Made by a program: the position numbers and the translations under genes
Part shown: positions 43,721 through 55,574 of the stretch, one piece after another
Layout: each line of letters opens with the position of its first letter
Position numbering within the stretch: the first letter of the stretch is position 1
NCBI RefSeq assembly: GCF_037893015.1
Contig: NC_133658.1
Location: 427,705,890-427,769,889, forward strand
From: Macrotis lagotis
Lineage: Eukaryota > Chordata > Mammalia > Peramelemorphia > Peramelidae
DNA: 64,000 bases
Reading direction: 5' to 3'
The notes under the pieces: model-generated
The model's database searches: none
What the model saw: the letters and a program-made list of their open reading frames with translations, nothing else
Told to the model about the DNA's origin: nothing

Positions 43721-44384
43721 TATTTACAGATATAAAATTATATACATTGTCATTATTGGACTTTCTTCCTTTACTCCTCTCCAAGCTTTATGAGGACTAC
43801 TTTATATTTTTTCTTTCTTTTTATAGGTTGCCTTGGCCAAAGAATTCATCACTGGGTACTCTGCCTTCTTGTGATATACCACTCTGAACTTAACTAGGCT
43901 GCTCTTCAGACAGTTTGTTGTGGAGATGACACTGGAAAAAATTCCAGCTTAGATAAAACTGATCATTGCTTGACCTACACTAGCACAACCTTTGAAAACC
44001 TAGTATTACTCCATACTATGATGAGGCATAGAAGTCAGACTTTATCTCCATTGAATCAAAAGCTCTGCCAGAGGGGAACAGTCTTCAAAAGATTTTTGTT
44101 ATTGAGAATGATCTTCCCATTGTTATCAATTAGTCATTCCATGTTTTAGAGGCTAGTCCTAGTGAGCTGCTTTAACTGGGAAAAAATTAATAAGGAATAT
44201 TACAAAGTACTAAAAATAACTCAATCAAATGGCTCTATGATATGGTTTTGCTATAGATGCCAATTCATTCATATAAATCCATCCTGACTAAATCTTATCC
44301 ATATTCTCTTACAGATGTCAAGGACTTCTACATACATTATAGCATGGGGCTATAGCAAAGAGTCCTAGGAAAAACTATATGGAT
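43721..44384. other. Unannotated DNA
   Basis: No recognised repeat or gene. Confidence 0.5.
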
Positions 44385-44560
44385 GGAAAGTTAGTCTCAG
44401 AGTCAGGAAAATATGAGTTCCAATTCCACCACTAACACATGCTAGCTATGTGACTCTGGTCAAGTTACTTGACCTCTTAGTGCCCTAGGCTGAGTTCATA
44501 ATGTTCTAAATTGTCTGCAGCTACTAACAAAACCACAAAAGAAATAAATAAAAGAGTCTG
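44385..44560 (+). repeat. Marsupial MIR-type SINE with distinctive tail
   Basis: AAGTTAGTCTCAGAGTCAGG, GCTAGCTATGTGACTCTGGT, TTAGTGCCCTAGGCTGAGTT, CTAAATTGTCTGCAGCT. Confidence 0.6.
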
Positions 44561-44769
44561 AATTTGTCAGCATAAGTCCTGGGTTCAAAAACCACTTTCT
44601 CCTACTGTTATTTCCTATAAGACCTTAAAGTGAAACATTTCCCCTTTCTACCCCTCAAGTTCCATCTTTTTAAAAGGTGAAGCTTGAACAAGAAGATTGT
44701 TAACATTTCTTCTAGCTCAAGGACCCTATTGCATTTGACAACAAAACAACCACATAAACCTGACTGGGA

Positions 44770-44935
44770 AGGTGAGCATACCCATTTAAGCAATGAGGGA
44801 ACTGAGGTTGAGAGTAGTATTCCATGTCTTATTGCCATTTAGCAACACAGTGGCATCACTCAGTTGTGTCATATTTGAGATGTGAAGCCATATCTTTTGT
44901 CTCTAAGTAAAACACTCTTTTTGTACACTAGGGGA
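44770..44935 (-). repeat. MIR SINE, antisense
   Basis: CCCATTTAAGCAATGAGGGA, ACTGAGGTTGAGAGTAG, then a worn body ending near CTAAGTAAAACACTCTTTT. Confidence 0.5.
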
Positions 44936-45652
44936 ATCTTAAGCATTAAAAATGAAATAAGGGATTTTACCCAAACAGATTCATGAATCAAAAACCAACA
45001 CAAACCATTCTAATTGACTAGCCACTGGAGTGACCCCAAATATTATTACTGAAGCATGAATCTAATGGAAGTCTTTTTGGGGGGAGTTCCATTTAAAAAC
45101 AACCCTAATGAACTGATTTAAACCCAAACTAAGCCTGAATATTTCTTAAACTATTAGCCTGGAACCAAACCAACAATTCATATTATCTCTAAACTGACAG
45201 AACTAAACCAGTATTTAATTCATTCAGTTCAGGTCTCTAAATCAAAAAAGTCCAGGTCACATGCAAAAGTGTATTTATGAAACAACAAAAATGGTTTTGG
45301 TTACATAAAATTTAATTAACTGCTAGGATCATGATATCTTGAAAAACTGAAGACTTTCAAACTTCAGTTGAATGTCCCATGAGGAACTAATGGAGAACAT
45401 GGGCAATAAACAGTCAGGTAAAATAGGCAGGAATAAATGGGTCATCATCTGTCACTGAAACAAATATCAAGCCCAATTTGATCCCAATCATCTTATTATT
45501 TGAGCTATAAGAGATAGAAAGAGCTTCCAATTGGAACCCCATGTGCCCAAATGGGACAATATTCCCAGATGTCTTTGTATAAGTATAGGATTGAGACTAG
45601 GATTATAAAGAAATCAGGAACATACCAAATTATTAATTTATAATGATAACTC
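44936..45652. other. Unannotated DNA
   Basis: About 700 bases without a nameable repeat or gene. Confidence 0.5.
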
Positions 45653-45654
45653 AT

Positions 45655-45780
45655 ATGTTGATCATACTTTACATATAAATAACTTCCCTTTCTATAGCAT
45701 TTTAGGGTTACAAAATATTTTCCTCACATCATACCTATAAGATAGGATTCTGTAATGAAAGAAAACAGATGAAGTCACTC
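45655..45780 (-). repeat. MIR SINE, antisense
   Basis: TCTATAGCATTTTAGGGTTA, CTCACATCATACCTATAAGA. Confidence 0.5.
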
Positions 45781-46328
45781 TTATCTTCAGGACACTGGAC
45801 CATTTTCATTGGGATGTATGTATTCTGGTTTTAAGACACAGGTGCTCAGAGAACAAATTACATGATAGCAAACTCTAAATGGTCTCTTGTTTCCACTTTT
45901 TCCTCATGATTAACAGAAGCAGGTTGGGAGAAAGGGAAGTTACATAAAAGAGAATTAGATTCTAAGCCAGGAGGAGCCAGCCACTCACCAAAGCTCCTCA
46001 AGTATCTGGGGTTCATCTTTACTGTCTCTGGAATGTTCCCTGAAACCCTTTCTTTCTTTCTGGGACTTTTGTGAGGGCTTCCTGAACAAAAAAATAAGGC
46101 AACTAGATCAGAGGCTCAGAGAAGTAAGTTTGAAGTGTGGCCTCTGGATGCCCCTTCTGCCTTATGTTAAATTACCTGAGTATAGGTGACCAAAAAGCAT
46201 TTCTGAGATAGATATATCTAGCCTTGGAGGCAACCTTAGAAGTTAGAGATGAGCTGTAAATCCTGGTCCCCTTGGTCAATATCTAGCCAGATGTCCCCTG
46301 CAATTACTATATCCATAGCACTTTCTAT
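45781..46328. other. Unannotated DNA
   Basis: Nothing recognised in about 550 bases. Confidence 0.5.
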
Positions 46329-46329
46329 T

Positions 46330-46515
46330 AATTTTTTTGTTTTATTTTTTTCTATTTTTCCTAATTCCATTTACAATTTTAATATTCATTTTTTGTAAAA
46401 TTTTGAATTTCACATTTTTCTACCTCTCTCCTTTCCTTTCCTGTTCCCTGTGATAGCAAGTAATCTGATATAGATTATACACATTAAACATTTCCATATT
46501 AGTCATGCCCTAGCA
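46330..46515 (-). mobile_element. L1 LINE 3' UTR fragment, antisense
   Basis: TTTTTCTATTTTTCCTAATT, AATTTCACATTTTTCTACCT, GATAGCAAGTAATCTGATAT, TTCCATATTAGTCATGCCCT. Confidence 0.75.
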
Positions 46516-46524
46516 CTTCTTGGA

Positions 46525-46835
46525 AAACAAGGTGAAACAGTGGACAGTGCACTGACCTTAGAATTCAAATCCAGCCTCAGACACTTACCACTTAGTAGTA
46601 AGTGTGACCTTGGGCAAGTCACTTAACCCTGATTACCTCACAACCAGGGCCATCTCTAGTCATCCAGATCCATATCTGGCCACTGGACCTAGATGGCTCT
46701 GGAGGAAAAGGTGAAGCTGGTGACTTAGCACAGCAACCCCTCATTCAAATCCAATTCATGAGCTTGTCATGACTTTGACTCCCTGATGTTATGGTCTTCT
46801 TTGAGAATTAAGGACTGCACCATTTTGAAGGAGAA
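46525..46835 (+). mobile_element. tRNA-derived SINE with long RTE-type tail
   Basis: Head ACAGTGGACAGTGCACTGAC, core ATTCAAATCCAGCCTCAGAC, CTTGGGCAAGTCACTTAACC; then a tail of about 190 bases: CAGGGCCATCTCTAGTCATC, CACTGGACCTAGATGGCTCT, CAAATCCAATTCATGAGCTT, TGATGTTATGGTCTTCTTTG, AGAATTAAGGACTG. The tail end matches the 3' end of the LINE at 29405-30190. Confidence 0.8.
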
Positions 46836-47548
46836 CATGACTACTAACAAGAGAAGAAACTTGTCTCCTGATTTTAATGGAGATAGCATTGAATTGAGTC
46901 AAATCTTGTAATTTAGGTAACGGAAGTGCATGTCCTCCAATGAGTACATCACAGAAGTTCTGCCCAATATGTTGGAGAATTGCCTTTTCTCCTAGTATAA
47001 ATGGACCTTCGTTCTTGCCACCTGATCCATTTTATTCTGTTATTTAATTCTTTGATTACATCTTTTTTTTTTCCTGTTCTTTGGAGTTACCTCATTAGCA
47101 ATACCATGTATGCTTTTTATTCTCATTATGTGCTTCTACATTATTTTCTAGGGCTTAGAACAGTGTCTTGCCCGTAAGTGCTGTTTTTGCCTGACTGAAA
47201 TATTCATTCTTAATTTTTAATGGAGAGTAGTATTCCATGTCTTATTGACGTTTAGGTAGAATACAGGTAGAAACACATGTAGAATATTGATGTTAAAAAT
47301 ATAGACCTTTGATATCATAAGAAGCTTGAAGTAAGTAAAGGATCTTTAGAATTTTCTGGAGGCAATGCAATCTGGTATTCTCCTTCTGGCTTACTCTGGG
47401 CCCAACCCTTTGATTATCTGCACTGTCTGTCCCACTTTACAGGAACCTACAAATTGCTAGGGCATAAAGCCTCAGAAACAAATGGAGAAAAGAAGAAATA
47501 TTAAACACATTACTTTAAAATAATAATAGTAATTAGAATTTTACATAG
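46836..47548. other. Unannotated DNA
   Basis: No gene recognised. It contains an exact 25-base repeat (47223-47247) of a stretch at 44811-44835. Confidence 0.45.
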
Positions 47549-47549
47549 C

Positions 47550-47740
47550 ACCTAAATTCAATCTGGTCTTAGACCCTTGGCAAGTCTCTTTACCCTGTTT
47601 GCCTCAGTTTCCCACAGTAAAATGGACTGGAAAAAGGAAATGCCATGTCACGCCAATATCTTTGCCAAGAAGACCTCAAATGGGATCATGAAGTCAAACA
47701 AAACTGAAAAACAACTGAACAGAATTGAAAGAATGAATTT
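47550..47740 (+). mobile_element. MAR1-type SINE, 5' truncated
   Basis: CTGTTTGCCTCAGTTTCCCA, GACTGGAAAAAGGAAATGCC, TCAAATGGGATCATGAAGTC, TGAAAAACAACTGAACAGAA. Confidence 0.8.
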
Positions 47741-47859
47741 ACTGCAGCTACTAATCCCCTCAGTCTATCAGTGACTCCAATTGCTTTTCCGCCCTTTCTC
47801 TTAGTTTTTGCTAACCACAGTAATATGTAATAAACTTTTTTTGTCCCCCAAAAAAATAG

Positions 47860-47953
47860 GAAGAAGGAAGGAAGGAAGGAAGAAAGGAAGGAAGGAAGGA
47901 AGGAAGGAAGGAAGGAAGGAAGGAAGGAAGGAAGGAAGGAAGGAAGGAAGGAA
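47860..47953. repeat. (GGAA)n microsatellite
   Basis: About 23 GGAA units with one interruption near 47881. GGAA tracts are ETS-factor binding arrays in principle; here it sits at the left edge of an L1. Confidence 0.97.
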
Positions 47954-47954
47954 T

Positions 47955-50512
47955 GATTTAAACTGCCCAATCTCAGACAAAAGAATTGAACAAACCATAA
48001 AGGAATTTCCAAAGAAAAATCACTAGAATCATATAAATTACAGGTAATTCTAACAAACATTCAAAGGACAGTTAAATATTATATAGTAATTTAAGAAACA
48101 GTCAAACACATCATTCTATCAAACTCCTTGAAGGAGATATAGACCAAGTACCCAAACCAGGAAAAGATAAAACAGGAATAGAAAGCTATTGACCAATATT
48201 GCTAATGTCAATGTTGTTAATATTTTTAAATGTAGAACAAAATATTAACATAGAGGCTAAAACATATTTAAAAGGTTATACAATGATATAAGGTTGAATC
48301 CATTCCAGGAAAGGTTCAATATTGGAAAGAGTTTAAGTATAATAAACTATATTAAAAACAAAAACAGAAGAAATCATAGCATTATAATAATAGAAAAAAG
48401 GATTTGGACAAATTATTGTACATATTTAAGGTTTAAAAATAGAAACATTAGCAAGAATAGGAATAAATGGAATTTTTCTTTATATAGTAGCTAACATTTA
48501 ACTGAAACCAAAAACTGGCATTATCTATAATAGATGTCTTTGTCTATAAAGATGTCCACAGTCACCATTTTTATTTAACAAAATTCCAGAAATGCTAGTT
48601 ACAGTAATAAGAGAATGAAAAGAAATTGGGGTAATAAGAATGGGCAAAAAGCAAACAAAATTAATGCTATATACAGAAGATATAGAGGTTTACTTATAAA
48701 CAATTTCTATAAAATTGAAGAATATAAAATTTTTCTCTTTAAAGTTAATCTCTAAAAGAATGTCTTTAAAGATAATATGTAGCTTTTTCCAACAAACATT
48801 ACAAAATGAATCTAATTAGAGGAAAATTCTCTTTATTACTCAAATCAACTATACATACATATATATATATATACATATATACATATATGTATATATATAT
48901 ATATTCAGACATTCACTCCAGCATTCAATTTTAGTGCTAAATCTATTCTAGATTATTCAATTACCTCTATGTTTTAAAGTATATACACCTTCCCTTCATT
49001 CAACACTTCCTTTATTAAAAAAAACACAGATAATAATCCTAACACACATACACATCTACTCAGTTAGTTGGAGGATTTTTTTTCTTTGTAGCATTTCCCT
49101 CCCTTATTTCCTTCTTTCCCCCTTTCCCCTTCCATTTCAGGAAATTATTGGGGAAAATAGTATGGCAAAAACTAGTCATAGACTCACATCTCAGTTTATA
49201 ACAGAATAAGGTCAAAATGGGTACAAAATTTAGACATAAAAAGTGATACAAAAGACCAGCTAACAGATCAAGAAATAGTCTCTGTCAGATCTATGGAAAG
49301 GGGAAAAATTTATGATCAAGCAAGAAATTATGTACATTGTAAATTGCAAAATTAATGATTTTGGATGATAATGATAAGGTTTTAGCACTAATAAAACCAA
49401 TGCTACCAAGATTAGAAGAAAAATAGAAAACTGTGAAACAATTTTCACAGCTAGGGGTTCTGATAAATATATAAAGAATTGACTCAAATTTATAAGATTA
49501 AATAATTTCCCAATTGATAAATGATCAAAGATTATGAACAGTAAGTTTTCAAATGAAGAAATTAAAGCTATATATAATCATTTGAAAAAATGCTCCAAAT
49601 CATAACTGATTAGAGAATTGAAAATTAAAACAACTATGAAATACCTCACACCTATCAGATTGACTAAGATGACAAAAAAGGGAAAACAATCAATATTGGA
49701 GTGGTTGTGGAAGAATTGGAACATTAATGCACTATTGGTGGAGTTGTGAACTAATTCAACTATTCTGGAGAGCAATATGGAACTGTGGCCAAAGAGCAAT
49801 TAAAGTAATCATACCCTTTGATCAAAAAAATGGGAAAATCCCACATCTTCCAAAATATTCATAGCAGCTCTTTTTGAAGTGGCAAAGAATTGGAAATTGA
49901 AGAGATGACCATAAATTGGAGAATGGCTAAATACGTTATAGTATGTGAATGTTATAGAGCACTATTGTTCTATAAGAAACCATGAAAGGTCAGGCTCTAG
50001 TGAAGCATGAAAAGAATTACAGAACAGATGCTGAGGGAAGGGAACAGAACCAAGAGAACATTGTACAAATTAACAATAACATTGTGGGTAGATCGACTTT
50101 GATGGATGCATCTCCTCTCAATAGTTCAGAGAGCTAGGACAACTTTGGGAAACCTGTTATAGACAATGCTATTCCCATCCAGAAAAAGAAAAAAATCAAA
50201 ACACAATAATAAATAATTAAAAAAAATAAATTACAGACTCTGAATGAACACTATACTCTCTTTTAAAAAAATTCATCCTATGTTTTCCCTTCCAATTCAA
50301 TGGTTTTCTTTCCTTTGCCTTATATAGAAAATGACTAATATGTAAATATGTTAAATACAAATGTACATGTACAATGTTCACTAGACTGTTCAACACTGAG
50401 GGGAAGATAGAAAGAAATAATATAGCCTATAAATATGCATGTGGATGAATATTGAAAACTCTATAGTGTAACTGGAAAAATAAAATAAAATTTCAATTGG
50501 GGGAAAAATTAT
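47955..50512 (+). mobile_element. L1 LINE, long sense copy (ORF2 to 3' end)
   Basis: Follows L1 ORF2 in order: AGACAAAAGAATTGAACAAA, ACCCAAACCAGGAAAAGATA, AGGAATAAATGGAATTTTTC, CATTTTTATTTAACAAAATT. There is a break at 48725-49125, where about 400 unrelated bases (with an AT-rich tract at 48850-48904) replace L1 text. It then continues with AAGGTCAAAATGGGTACAAA, AACAATTTTCACAGCTAGGG, CACACCTATCAGATTGACTA, CAGAACCAAGAGAACATTGT and the 3' UTR ending GTGTAACTGGAAAAATAAAA. Many frame breaks. A-rich junk at 50180-50225 interrupts the 3' UTR. Confidence 0.9.
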
Positions 50513-50561
50513 AACATTTGTCTTTCTCCATCCTGTGTGGCAACTTCTATTCACCAGTCCA

Positions 50562-50803
50562 GAGGTAGGGAACCTTTTTTCTGCCAAGGATAATTTGAAT
50601 ATTTATAACATCATTCAAAGGGTCATACAAAACTATCAACTTAAAAATTATCTTGCTATATTTGATCAAAACATATAATTAATTCACCCCTCAAAAGGCC
50701 CTAGATTTATTGAATTTCAGGTCCAGCCTTCAGTTGCCATGGCAGTACCAGACCAAATGATTTTCCTGAACTACTGGCCAGATATTCTGCCCCTGAAATA
50801 GAC
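50562..50803 (+). mobile_element. Non-autonomous hAT-like DNA transposon
   Basis: Begins CAGAGGTAGGGAACCTTTTT, has TTTATAACATCATTCAAAGG, ATCAACTTAAAAATTATCTT and ends near TTCTGCCCCTG. CAGAGGTGGG-type ends inverted to CCCACCCCTG-type ends are a hAT hallmark. No transposase frame. I did not confirm the 8-base duplication. Confidence 0.5.
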
Positions 50804-50869
50804 CTTTAAATAAAGATATCAAAAACACTTCCCTTGAGCATCAGCCCACAATAACACTCCCTACTCAGC

Positions 50870-51055
50870 TGAACTAAAATCTAATTTGGAAATATTTAAC
50901 AAAAAATACCATAAAACATAGATAACATCACATTTTAAAAGTAAATCAATATGAAACTGCATATTCACATTTGTTTGCAAAGCATTAAAAATATTATCCC
51001 TTATAAAAAGATTAGTGACCCCCCATTTCTATTATTTGACACCATTGCTTTAAAG
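50870..51055 (-). mobile_element. Second hAT-like fragment
   Basis: CTAATTTGGAAATATTTAAC, CATAAAACATAGATAACATC, and the end TATTTGACACCATTGCTTT, resembling the inverted CAGTGGTGTCAAA end of hAT/Charlie-type elements. Confidence 0.45.
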
Positions 51056-51513
51056 AACATTTACAATGCTTCACCAATAGCCTCTTCCAGTTCTTTTAAT
51101 ACTCTGGTATTATACATATATATATAATCTTGTCTAGCGGTTTATAGTTAGATGGATTCCTTCCAATCAGCTACTTATCTTTGATTTCAAGTCCTTCTTA
51201 ATTATTTTTACTCCATTTTTAGAACAAAGATCTTTCTCAATCCTAAGGCCATATTTTTTAGATATTTTGAGAACATCTTTTTAACATTTCCCCCTTTTCT
51301 TGAGCAAATAAAATTCAATGCTGTCCAGAGCTGATTGGAATTTGTTTGGATTTCTGGTTTTGTTTTGGTTAAGAATTCTTTTCTCTAATTTCTGCCGCTT
51401 CCTTCATGGCAGCCCTGCTTGTATCACATGTATATTTTAAATAAAAATGACTTCAATATAACTTAAGAAATTTCATTATCAGTTGAAATAGACCAGTCAC
51501 AAATTCTAGAATT
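51056..51513. other. Unannotated DNA
   Basis: Nothing recognised. Confidence 0.5.
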
Positions 51514-51514
51514 T

Positions 51515-51672
51515 TAATAATAATAATAATAATAGCTAACATTTACATAGCACATACTATATATACTGTGCTTTGTGCTTTACAATTATCATGTTATTTG
51601 ATCTTCACAACAATCCTGGGAATTAGGTGATATTATTATCCCCATTTTACAGATGAAAAAACTGGTAAATAG
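51515..51672 (-). repeat. MIR SINE, antisense
   Basis: AATAATAATAGCTAACATTT, TGTGCTTTACAATTATCATG, ATTATCCCCATTTTACAGAT: canonical antisense MIR. Confidence 0.8.
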
Positions 51673-51829
51673 TTCCAAGAATATCTATTCTTCCTCCAAA
51701 CTTCTCTTCTGATGCCTCATTGTGGTGTGGAAAGGAACTAGGATTCTTTAAGGCTAAATCAGGGAGCCTCTTCTTCTCTGACTTTCCTCTATAATCTGAC
51801 TCAAGGTTACCATTCTACTCTATTTTGCA

Positions 51830-51891
51830 GATAATACAGTGGAAAGATTATTGAATTTGGAGTCCAAGGACTTTGTGATCCTTAGCAAATC

Positions 51892-51923
<32 letters not shown>

Positions 51924-52265
51924 GTTATGTAATAACAATAAAACCAATGTTAATTAACATGCATTAATATTTATGTAATAATGAAACTAATACTAATAAT
52001 AAACTAATATTTATTATGTACTTTTGAAAAGTTTTTTACAAATATTATCTCTTTTAATATTCTCAACAGCCCTGAGATGTTTGTGTGACCCAACTTTATA
52101 GATGAGGGCAGATAAAAATTAAATGACTTGCCCAGGATTACATAGCTAATAGACATCTGAGGCTGGATTTGAAATCAGGTCTTCTTAACTCCAGATTCCA
52201 CTGCACCTCATAACTGTCTCCACTTAATTCAGTTGAACAAAGGTTTTCTTATCTAAAGAACTGGT
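51830..52265 (+). repeat. MIR (+) interrupted by (AAT)n and an antisense MIR
   Basis: Sense MIR start at 51830-51890 (AATACAGTGGAAAGATTATT), an AAT microsatellite at 51893-51922, an antisense MIR at 51985-52225 (ACAGATTTACCC-type core; TTACATAGCTAATAGACATC), then the sense MIR resumes near 52230 (AAGGTTTTCTTATCTAAAGA). Confidence 0.6.
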
Positions 52266-52733
52266 AAGAAGGCCTACCACAATAGATTAGTTTAAAGATA
52301 ATTCCATTGATGTATTAGGGTTCAACCAACAAAGATATTAGGTAAGGACTAAGAGATTAATTATTATGAAAAAATATCCTTAAGGGAGTGATTAATTTAA
52401 CCATAGTGAATCATTGATTCATCTACTAAGACAGGAAAAGGTTACAGTCTGGATTGATGTGCTACATTGCAGGGTTGTTGTGAAGAAACTACTTTGCAAA
52501 ACAGACTTCTAGACAAGGTTTGACAGATTCTGAGTACTGCACTAATAGCTCTTAAAATCAAGCTGTGAAGAAATTGTGATCTTCAGTGGTGAAGGGAATA
52601 TCCACAGCATTAAAATAATTTTCTTTGTAGTGCAAACACTACACTATTATTAAAATGTATAGATTAAGACCTTAGAAGATAATATAAAATACAAAAAAAA
52701 TTCAAAATTTCACAGTACACCAAGGTTTATAGA
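52266..52733. other. Unannotated DNA
   Basis: Nothing recognised. Confidence 0.5.
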
Positions 52734-52734
52734 A

Positions 52735-52880
52735 TACTATCTTTACTTAACTGTGTAAGTGTTACATTATCTAGTAGAATGGGAGTTTATTGATGGACAT
52801 GATTTGTTTTTGTCTTTATATTCCCAATGATTAGTAAAATATCTTGGGCATAAGATATTTTTATTGAATATTTGTCAATT
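52735..52880 (+). repeat. L2 LINE 3' end, worn
   Basis: ATCTAGTAGAATGGGAGTTT, TATTCCCAATGATTAGTAAA, TTTTATTGAATATTTGTCAA. Confidence 0.55.
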
Positions 52881-52884
52881 TAAC

Positions 52885-53050
52885 AATAATTTAATAATCC
52901 CATATGCTAATGGAGATGTTATGATCCCTATTTCACATATGATGAAATTAAGGATGAGAGAGGTTTATAAACTTGGGCAGATCACCCAGGTATCAGATAT
53001 TAAATTAAAACGCTGGTCTTCTCACTCCAAAATTAGTGCTAAACTATGGT
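52885..53050 (-). repeat. MIR SINE, antisense
   Basis: GATCCCTATTTCACATATGA, GATGAAATTAAGGATGAGAG, TCACCCAGGTATCAGATATT. The ORF at 52864-53121 lies over it and is spurious. Confidence 0.6.
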
Positions 53051-53524
53051 GCAAGGTCAAGCAGCCTAAAATGTCTGTTGAGTTAGGTTTTAGAGGGCTA
53101 GTCCTGGAATATAAAGTATAATAGGGGACAGTCTTATGTACAGACCCTGTCAGTTTGATTTTGGGAGAATCACAATGATGTATAAAGAAAGTATCTTTGA
53201 GAGACTAGAGAATAGGGAATAACTATATAACAGGGAAATTATATCATGCTTAAAGACACTAAAAAATTTTAAAACAATATAAACACTTAATACCAATATG
53301 TCAAAAAACATAATATCTAAATTTTTAAAGTAAAGGTTAATTGAATTGTAGGGGGAAATTGATAATACTATGAAACTATAATCATGGGAATATAATGTAT
53401 CACTTCAGGTCTAGACAAATGTAACCAAAAGGTAAACAAGAAAGAAGCTAAGCTAAGAACTTCAAGAGAAGTTTAGAAAAATAAGAGTGAATAGATTGTG
53501 TTAATTACAATAAATTCCAACTGA

Positions 53525-53665
53525 TATTTTATTTTTCCAATTACATGTTATGAAAGTTTTTCAGCATTCATCCACAATCATATGCATATTTTTAAATTAT
53601 ATAATTACTTTCCACCTTACCCTCCCACCCCCTCCCCTCAACAGTGAACAGTCTGGTGAATCCAA
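53525..53665 (-). mobile_element. L1 3' UTR scrap, antisense, nested in L1
   Basis: TATTTTATTTTTCCAATTAC, AGTTTTTCAGCATTCATCCA, CCCTCCCACCCCCTCCCCTC: reverse of the L1 3' UTR G-rich end. Confidence 0.65.
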
Positions 53666-54636
53666 TAAAGAGTTCTTAAAGAAAGAATTTAAAAGTACTT
53701 GGAGGCTAAATAATATAATTCTAAAGAACTAGAATTCAAAAACAAATTATAGGAACATTAAGAATGTTCTCAGAGAAAACAACATTAAGAGAAAACAAAC
53801 CAAAATTTATTGGATACAACTAATGCAATTCTGAAAATATATATATAGATGTATATATTTGCATATATACATATGTATGCATGGATAACATAGAATTTAT
53901 CTAAATCCAAGAGAAAAGGGAAAAGAGAGTCTTTTCTAATAAAATTAGAAATAAAGCAAGGGGAAAATGTTTTTTAATACCAGAAATAAAGCAAGGATGC
54001 TCATTATCACTACTACTATTTAACATAGTATAAGAAAATAGGGGGAAAAAACCAAGAAGAAGGAATTGAAAGAATAAACTTGGGCAGAGAAGACAAAAAC
54101 TATGATGTTATGATGGCATACTTAGCATGAATCAACTAAAAATTAACTGAAATAATCTCTTTAGAAAACTTGTGGGATATAAAATAAATCCACATTAATC
54201 ATCAGCATTTCTATATATAACCCACAAAGACAAGAAGAAAGAACTAGAAAAAGAAATTCCTTTCAAAAGAACTACAGAAGCTATAAAATACTTGGGAGTC
54301 TATCTACCAAGATGCAGCCAGGAACAGTATGAATCTAACTAAAATCCACTTCTTGCAGAAATAAACACAGATCTATGTAACAAGGGAAACATTGCTTATT
54401 AATGGATATATTGAGACAATATAGTAAAAATAGCAATTTGTTTTACTTCTTTAGTGTTTTTCCAATCATATTCACAAATGAATATTTGATATAACTAGGA
54501 AAATTAATAATTAAAATCATATGTAGGAAGAAATATCAAGAAGCTAAAGGCTAAGAATTTTTAAAAAGGGGGAGTGGGTGTGTTGAGAATGGGATCTATC
54601 AGCAGGTAAGACAGGAAGTGGGGGAGAGAGAGGGGG

Positions 54637-54702
54637 AGGAGAGGGGAGGGGAGGGGAGGGGAGGGGAGGGGAGGGGAGGGGAGGGGAGGGGAGGGGAGGG
54701 GA
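54637..54702. repeat. (AGGGG)n tract
   Basis: About 13 units of GGGGA on the plus strand, immediately after GGGGGAGAGAGAGGGGGAGG. Runs of four Gs at five-base spacing can in principle fold as G-quadruplexes. Confidence 0.95.
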
Positions 54703-55137
54703 GAATATCAATGAAAGTGAATAGAGATATAACAGATAGAAGAAAACAAATGCAGGAGATAAGTGTTTGATAAGTTCACAGCTTCCTGAGTGACAAAATA
54801 AGAAAAAAGAATGGAGAAACTGGATAGCAGTCTGTAAGTAATAGGGTTTAAAACAATATTTCATACAATAAATCACAATAAGCTCCAAATGGGTAATATG
54901 TTCTAGAGTCACATCATAAGTTAGAGAAGCAAGCAAGAAAAACCCTTTCAAAAGTATGGATAAGGAAAAGTTCATGATGAAACAAGTAATTCAGAATATA
55001 ACAAGACAAAATGGAAAATTTTGATCATAAAAAATGTAAATATTTTGCATAAGTTAATCCAATGTAGTAAAAATTTGAAAAGAAACAGTTTACTGGGAAG
55101 AAAAATCTTTGCAATGTTTCTTTGATAAAGGTCTCAT

Positions 55138-55187
<50 letters not shown>
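55138..55187. repeat. (AT)n microsatellite
   Basis: About 48 bases of alternating AT, directly at the end of the L1. Confidence 0.95.
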
Positions 55188-55191
<4 letters not shown>

Positions 55192-55204
55192 AATCCCTCC
55201 TATT

Positions 55205-55420
55205 GAAAATATTTTCTTCCTCCTCAAATTTTCCTGGAGCTCCCATTTTGGACTCTATCACATTTGACTGTGTATTATTTTTATCTATGTATCTGTTATA
55301 ACCCTACTACCACCACCCCTTGTCCAATGAAGATTTAAGCCTCTTAATGACAGTCTGTGTTGTTTTTCATCTTTCTATCTCTATCACACAGTCTTCTATA
55401 ATCCCTTTAATTGATCAAGT
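55205..55420 (+). repeat. L2-type 3' tail
   Basis: TATTTTTATCTATGTATCTG, TTGTCCAATGAAGATTTAAG, CCTCTTAATGACAGTCTGTG, TTTCATCTTTCTATCTCTAT. A separate L2 end lying against the next L2. Confidence 0.5.
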
Positions 55421-55574
55421 AATCCCAGGTCATCCTGTTTTCTCTAACAGATTGTTTGCCCTGTTATTGCCACTCTTTCACCTATTTTCAATATCTCACC
55501 TTCTAATGGCTCATTTCCTACTACCTACAAACATGCCCATGTCTCCCCGTCATGAAAAAAACCCTCACTTGAGC

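Larger units (their letters stand above)
53180..55141 (+). mobile_element. L1 LINE, long sense copy (ORF2)
   Basis: Follows marsupial L1 ORF2: AATATCTAAATTTTTAAAGT, CAGGTCTAGACAAATGTAAC, GGAGGCTAAATAATATAATT, AAGGATGCTCATTATCACTA, AAATACTTGGGAGTCTATCT, ATCATAAGTTAGAG, ATAAAGGTCTCATTATG. An antisense L1 3' scrap (53525-53665), an (AGGGG)n tract (54637-54702) and a terminal (AT)n interrupt or bound it. The 3' UTR is missing. Many frame breaks. Confidence 0.85.

Noticed and set aside
47686-48060. Repetitive FLPS-type protein on the minus strand
   Set aside because: Direct translation of the GGAA microsatellite.
54544-54975. 143-residue minus-strand frame
   Set aside because: Most of it is a translation of the (AGGGG)n tract and antisense L1.
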